A stretch of DNA of 18,695 nt from Bacteroidales bacterium (GTDB taxonomy: Bacteria > Bacteroidota > Bacteroidia > Bacteroidales > WCHB1-69): positions 1 through 18,695 of the forward strand of contig DUOL01000085.1 in the NCBI GenBank assembly GCA_012838875.1, written 5' to 3'. The notes beneath the pieces are model-generated. The model saw nothing but the letters and a program-made list of their open reading frames with translations. It was not told the origin of the DNA and searched no databases. This document shows, in pieces, positions 15,964 to 18,695 of the stretch; positions within the stretch are counted from its first letter, which is position 1, and the number at the start of each line of letters is the position of its first letter. The position numbers and the translations under genes are program-made.

Positions 15964-17442
15964 TTATTTTCTAAAATGAGGTGAAAGCGGATTCTCTTCC
16001 TTATCCGGAACCGCAAATTTCCGACTTAAAAATGTTGCTAATCCTTTATCGGCAACAGGAACATCACGTAACGCAATCCTTCCTTTCGGATTTAGTAAAA
16101 TATTGTCCGGAAGAGTGTTAATTTCCAATTCATCAAGCCAATCAAATTGAAAATTAAAATGGACAAATTTCCAATCGAAGAGCTTATAGTCTTGTTTGAA
16201 ATCTACAAAATCATTAAAATTAAAATCCAATGAAACGCTCACGAACACAAGACTGTCTTTGTATTTTTTTTCTAACTCTTTGATAATTAACATTTCACGA
16301 ATGCAATCCTCACATTGTGAAGAGAAAAACTGTAGATATACCCACTTCCCTTTTAATTTTTCTAATTTAAAATCAACGCCGTTCGCCTCTTTAAGAGAAC
16401 ATTTTGGAAATTCTGAATTAGAATGTAGTCTTTGTGTGCTTGCTATGATGTTTTTAATAATCGGTTTATGTTCCGGGAAATGTGTGTTTTTAAGTATAAA
16501 TTCGAGTAAATAGAGTATATTATACCCGTTAAATTGTGCGTCTTCATAAAACTCTCTAAGGTTTTTAATGATAACCAACTCTCTAATTCTTTCATTGCGG
16601 AGAACGGGATCTTTCCCTAATTCATTGAAAATGGCAAGATAGTCCGGTGTTCGGTTGATGAATTGTGTTAAAACTTCTTTTGAAATACGTGGCGAGTTAT
16701 AAAGATAATTATCGTAGAACGAATTGAAAAATGTCATATAAGCAGGATTATCATATAAAACATATTCATTATCTAAATAATTTTTATAAATGGTATCGAC
16801 TGATTTTTGGTAAATAATTAAATCGAGAATGCCAAATGAGTAATATAAATAACTTGCATAAAAATCTAAAGGCTCATAGTGAATTTGAAATTTTTCGTTT
16901 AAAACATTTAGAATAGAGTCTCGTAATTTTAGGTTTTTATGATAAATGATATCAGGGTAAAACTGTTCATTTAATTTATCAAAAAAGATTTCAAATTTCC
17001 TGATGCGATAATTGAGTTCGGTTGTGTCTATTTCAACGGGGACGATTTGAAGAAAACCGCCGTAGGAGAGTGGAGATAACAATTGGAAAAGCTCTAAATC
17101 CATGTCAATGAAAAAGTTATAATGCTTTCCCGGAATAACCAAAAATTCAGCTTTTGAAGTTTGAATAGCAAGTTGTACTAATTTAATCTGATTTGTTTTA
17201 TAGGTAAGGCGAAAAGAGCCATCTTTTGCGATTTTAGTTGACGCCACCGTCTTCGGTTGATAAGTCAGAAGGTCATCAAAAACAATTAATCGTATCTCTT
17301 TTCCAATTGCAAATTGTGCTTCGCCGGTAATAACCACCTCACGAGACTTTTGGGCTGTAATCGTCTGCAAGAAAAAAAAGAGTATCGCAAGAGTTAAAAT
17401 AGAAAACCTATTTCTTGCAATTATCTGGCATAAATTGTTCAT
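15964..17442 (-). CDS. Secreted thioredoxin-like (TlpA/AhpC-TSA family) protein
   Basis: 492 residues from the ATG at 17442; a GTG two codons earlier (17448) is possible. A signal peptide with basic ARNR followed by a hydrophobic stretch ends near ITAQ (residue 31). Residues about 35-105 look like the beta-rich DUF4369-type domain common in front of Bacteroidota thioredoxins; 105-345 are helical, rich in aromatic residues and without known motifs. The thioredoxin fold lies at about 345-470, with CEDC in FFSSQCEDCIREM (active site near 377-380) and the cis-proline loop NTLPDNILLNPKGRI. It is probably a periplasmic disulfide reductase or oxidoreductase; partner unknown. The start overlaps the end of coaD by 35 bases in another frame. 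Confidence 0.85.
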   Translation of the reverse strand: MNNLCQIIARNRFSILTLAILFFFLQTITAQKSREVVITGEAQFAIGKEIRLIVFDDLLTYQPKTVASTKIAKDGSFRLTYKTNQIKLVQLAIQTSKAEFLVIPGKHYNFFIDMDLELFQLLSPLSYGGFLQIVPVEIDTTELNYRIRKFEIFFDKLNEQFYPDIIYHKNLKLRDSILNVLNEKFQIHYEPLDFYASYLYYSFGILDLIIYQKSVDTIYKNYLDNEYVLYDNPAYMTFFNSFYDNYLYNSPRISKEVLTQFINRTPDYLAIFNELGKDPVLRNERIRELVIIKNLREFYEDAQFNGYNILYLLEFILKNTHFPEHKPIIKNIIASTQRLHSNSEFPKCSLKEANGVDFKLEKLKGKWVYLQFFSSQCEDCIREMLIIKELEKKYKDSLVFVSVSLDFNFNDFVDFKQDYKLFDWKFVHFNFQFDWLDELEINTLPDNILLNPKGRIALRDVPVADKGLATFLSRKFAVPDKEENPLSPHFRK

Positions 17443-17860
17443 AATCACCCTTATTTTTATAGATATCGCGAACTATTGATGAGGATATATTACTAAATTC
17501 AGGCGAAGAGAAGAGGAAAATAGTCTCGATACCGGATAGTTGCTTATTTATTTGTGCTAAATCTTGTTCATATTGGAAATCGATACAATTTCTTACCCCG
17601 CGAATGATATAGTTGATATTTAATTTTTTACATATATCCACGGTTAAGCCGTCATAACACAATATCTTCACCCTCTTTTCATTTTCGAAACAGTCAATTA
17701 ACCATTTTTTCCGTTTCTCTAAAGAGAAAAAGGAATTTTTGTTGGAATTATTTGCAATAGCAACAAAAACTTCATCAAAAAGTAATAAGGAACGTTTTAC
17801 AATCTCTTCATGCCCTTTAGTAATGGGGTCAAAAGAGCCGGGAAAAAGTGCAGTTTTCAT
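17408..17860 (-). CDS. coaD: Pantetheine-phosphate adenylyltransferase
   Basis: 150 residues, slightly short of the usual 155-165. It transfers AMP from ATP to 4'-phosphopantetheine, the penultimate step of CoA synthesis. Motifs: GSFDPITKGH (8-17; TxGH active site), the DGLTVD segment, RGVRNCIDFQYE (87-98; RGxRxxxDFxYE) and ISSSIVRDI (125-133; ISSTxVR). The C-terminus after QFMP is short. The ATG lies one base after the tsaC stop codon, and the 3' end overlaps the next gene, so it is translated within the tsaC-coaD-tlpA-lolD operon. Confidence 0.96.
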   Translation of the reverse strand: MKTALFPGSFDPITKGHEEIVKRSLLLFDEVFVAIANNSNKNSFFSLEKRKKWLIDCFENEKRVKILCYDGLTVDICKKLNINYIIRGVRNCIDFQYEQDLAQINKQLSGIETIFLFSSPEFSNISSSIVRDIYKNKGDYEQFMPDNCKK

Positions 17861-17861
17861 T

Positions 17862-18425
17862 TTATTCTCTTATTATCAAAAAGTTATAGTCATCTATAAA
17901 TCTTATAATACGTGAGGGTTTATAGTCGGTCGAGTCTGCATATTTTTCAGGAACAATATAATCCATTTGTTTAATAATCTCCTTAGAAATTTCATTGAAT
18001 GTGTTAGGAGGCGTAGTTCCGGAAATATTTGCTGAGGTTGAAATTAATGGAGCGTCCAAAACTTGAATTAATCTTTTACAAAAAGCATTTTTAGTAATTC
18101 GGATAGCGATAGTACCGTCAGCAGGAATAATCATTTTAGGCAAATTTTGCGCCGTAGGATAGATAAATGTCGTTGGGCGGTCGGTTTGTGTGATTAAATC
18201 CCAAGCAATAAGCGGAATTTTTTTAACATACAATGGAATTTTCTCCGCTTTATCCAACAAAACAAGCATGCTTTTACTCTCATTTCGTTGTTTAATATTG
18301 TAAATACGTTCAATGGTTTTGGCGTTTAACGCATTACAGCCAATGCCCCAAATCGTATCCGTAGGATAAAGAATTACTTCTCCCTTCTTTAATCTATCAA
18401 CACAACGCAGTATCTCTTTTTCCAT
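17862..18425 (-). CDS. tsaC: Threonylcarbamoyl-AMP synthase (YrdC/TsaC domain)
   Basis: 187 residues, the length of the short TsaC type, with no Sua5 C-terminal domain. It makes threonylcarbamoyl-AMP from threonine, bicarbonate and ATP, the first step of the t6A37 modification of ANN-decoding tRNAs. Conserved parts: YPTDTIWGIGC (20-30), KQRNESKS (45-52), RPTTFIYP, DGTIAIRI, and STSANISG (129-136), followed by KPSRIIRF (169-176), which closes the substrate pocket in the family. It is first in an operon with coaD, a thioredoxin-like protein and lolD. The more distant YciO paralogue is an alternative, but the STSAN and KQR motifs favour TsaC. Confidence 0.93.
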   Translation of the reverse strand: MEKEILRCVDRLKKGEVILYPTDTIWGIGCNALNAKTIERIYNIKQRNESKSMLVLLDKAEKIPLYVKKIPLIAWDLITQTDRPTTFIYPTAQNLPKMIIPADGTIAIRITKNAFCKRLIQVLDAPLISTSANISGTTPPNTFNEISKEIIKQMDYIVPEKYADSTDYKPSRIIRFIDDYNFLIIRE

Positions 18426-18459
18426 AAATCTTTAGGTTTGAAATATTTAATTCCTTTTG

Positions 18460-18467
18460 CAAAAATA
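18460..18467 (-). promoter_or_regulatory. Predicted -7 box of the tsaC-coaD-tlpA-lolD operon promoter
   Basis: Minus-strand TATTTTTG followed by CAAAAGG, 34 bases before the tsaC ATG. No -33 TTG at standard spacing. Confidence 0.5.
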
Positions 18468-18521
18468 CAAAATAATGTTATGTAGATAAAAATGTTTAAG
18501 AATTTTAAAAAATAATTTTTT

Positions 18522-18695
18522 TATTAGGGCGTGCCCCCTCGCTACGCTCGGGGTCGGTCTTCGGCTACAAGTCCGCGGGCACAAGCCGTGGGGTCGCAAA
18601 GCGGCAAAAAGAGCTTCTAAAGTCGCTTTTTTGCCGCCGCGTCCCCAGCGGCTTCCGCCCTTGCGGGCTTTCCGCCTGCGCCCTCACGCAGCCAA
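18522..18695 (+). repeat. GC-rich structured interspersed repeat, copy B (may continue past the window)
   Basis: Same element and orientation as 3447-3626, starting TATTAGGGCGTG and ending CTCACGCAGCCAA at the last base. The apical stem 18601-18611 with 18626-18637 (GCGGCAAAAAG with CTTTTTTGCCGC) keeps the pairing of copy A although the third pair changed from T-A to G-C. The outer stem is kept with one mismatch (GGGGTCGC against GCGTCCCC). It lies upstream of the tsaC promoter; what follows on the right is unknown. Confidence 0.9.

Noticed and set aside
1..18695. Prophage, CRISPR array, toxin-antitoxin pair, restriction system or tRNA
   Set aside because: No integrase, repeat-spacer pattern, defence-family motif or cloverleaf was found; nearly all genes are housekeeping or envelope functions.

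Overview
The window is AT-rich DNA from a member of the Bacteroidota, most likely a low-GC Bacteroidales or a near relative. The signs are: promoter -7 boxes of the form TAnnTTTG with almost no Shine-Dalgarno sequences; a secreted protein ending in a type IX secretion (T9SS) type B sorting domain; a GldA-like ABC ATPase; a long six-domain ribosomal protein S1; and a mutL gene preceded by the small membrane protein usually found there in this phylum. No phage, CRISPR, transposase, tRNA or rRNA gene is visible. Species cannot be named from this sequence.

Layout. (1) 1-1183, minus: a citrate-lyase gene in which an acyl-carrier domain (CitD) is fused to the lyase beta subunit (CitE); it runs off the left edge. 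(2) 1285-3413, plus: a divergent two-gene unit, a small membrane protein and mutL. (3) 3414-3745: a gap between convergent genes holding copy A of a GC-rich structured repeat and the rpsA terminator. (4) 3746-5977, minus: rpsA, with an acidic N-terminal 17-residue repeat array and a leader containing two hairpins. (5) 6190-9084, minus: ribF (FAD synthetase domain only), dusB and an NfeD-type membrane protease, packed as one operon. (6) 9316-11658, plus: a 780-residue T9SS cargo protein, divergent from ribF. (7) 11697-15239, minus: rfbB, then a GldA-like ATPase, a lipoprotein esterase and dapD. (8) 15304-18425, minus: tsaC, coaD, a thioredoxin-like secreted protein and lolD, packed as one operon. 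(9) 18426-18695: the tsaC promoter and copy B of the GC-rich repeat, reaching the right edge.

Most genes are housekeeping: mismatch repair, translation (S1, DusB, TsaC), cofactors (FAD, CoA), lysine and peptidoglycan precursors (DapD), dTDP-sugars (RfbB) and envelope export (LolD, GldA-like, NfeD). The unusual points are the two copies of a GC-rich repeat that keep the same long fold and show one compensatory base-pair change, the RibF with no riboflavin kinase half, the CitD-CitE fusion, and the rpsA leader and N-terminal repeat array. I see no defence island or biosynthetic cluster; the structured repeat is the best candidate for something undescribed.
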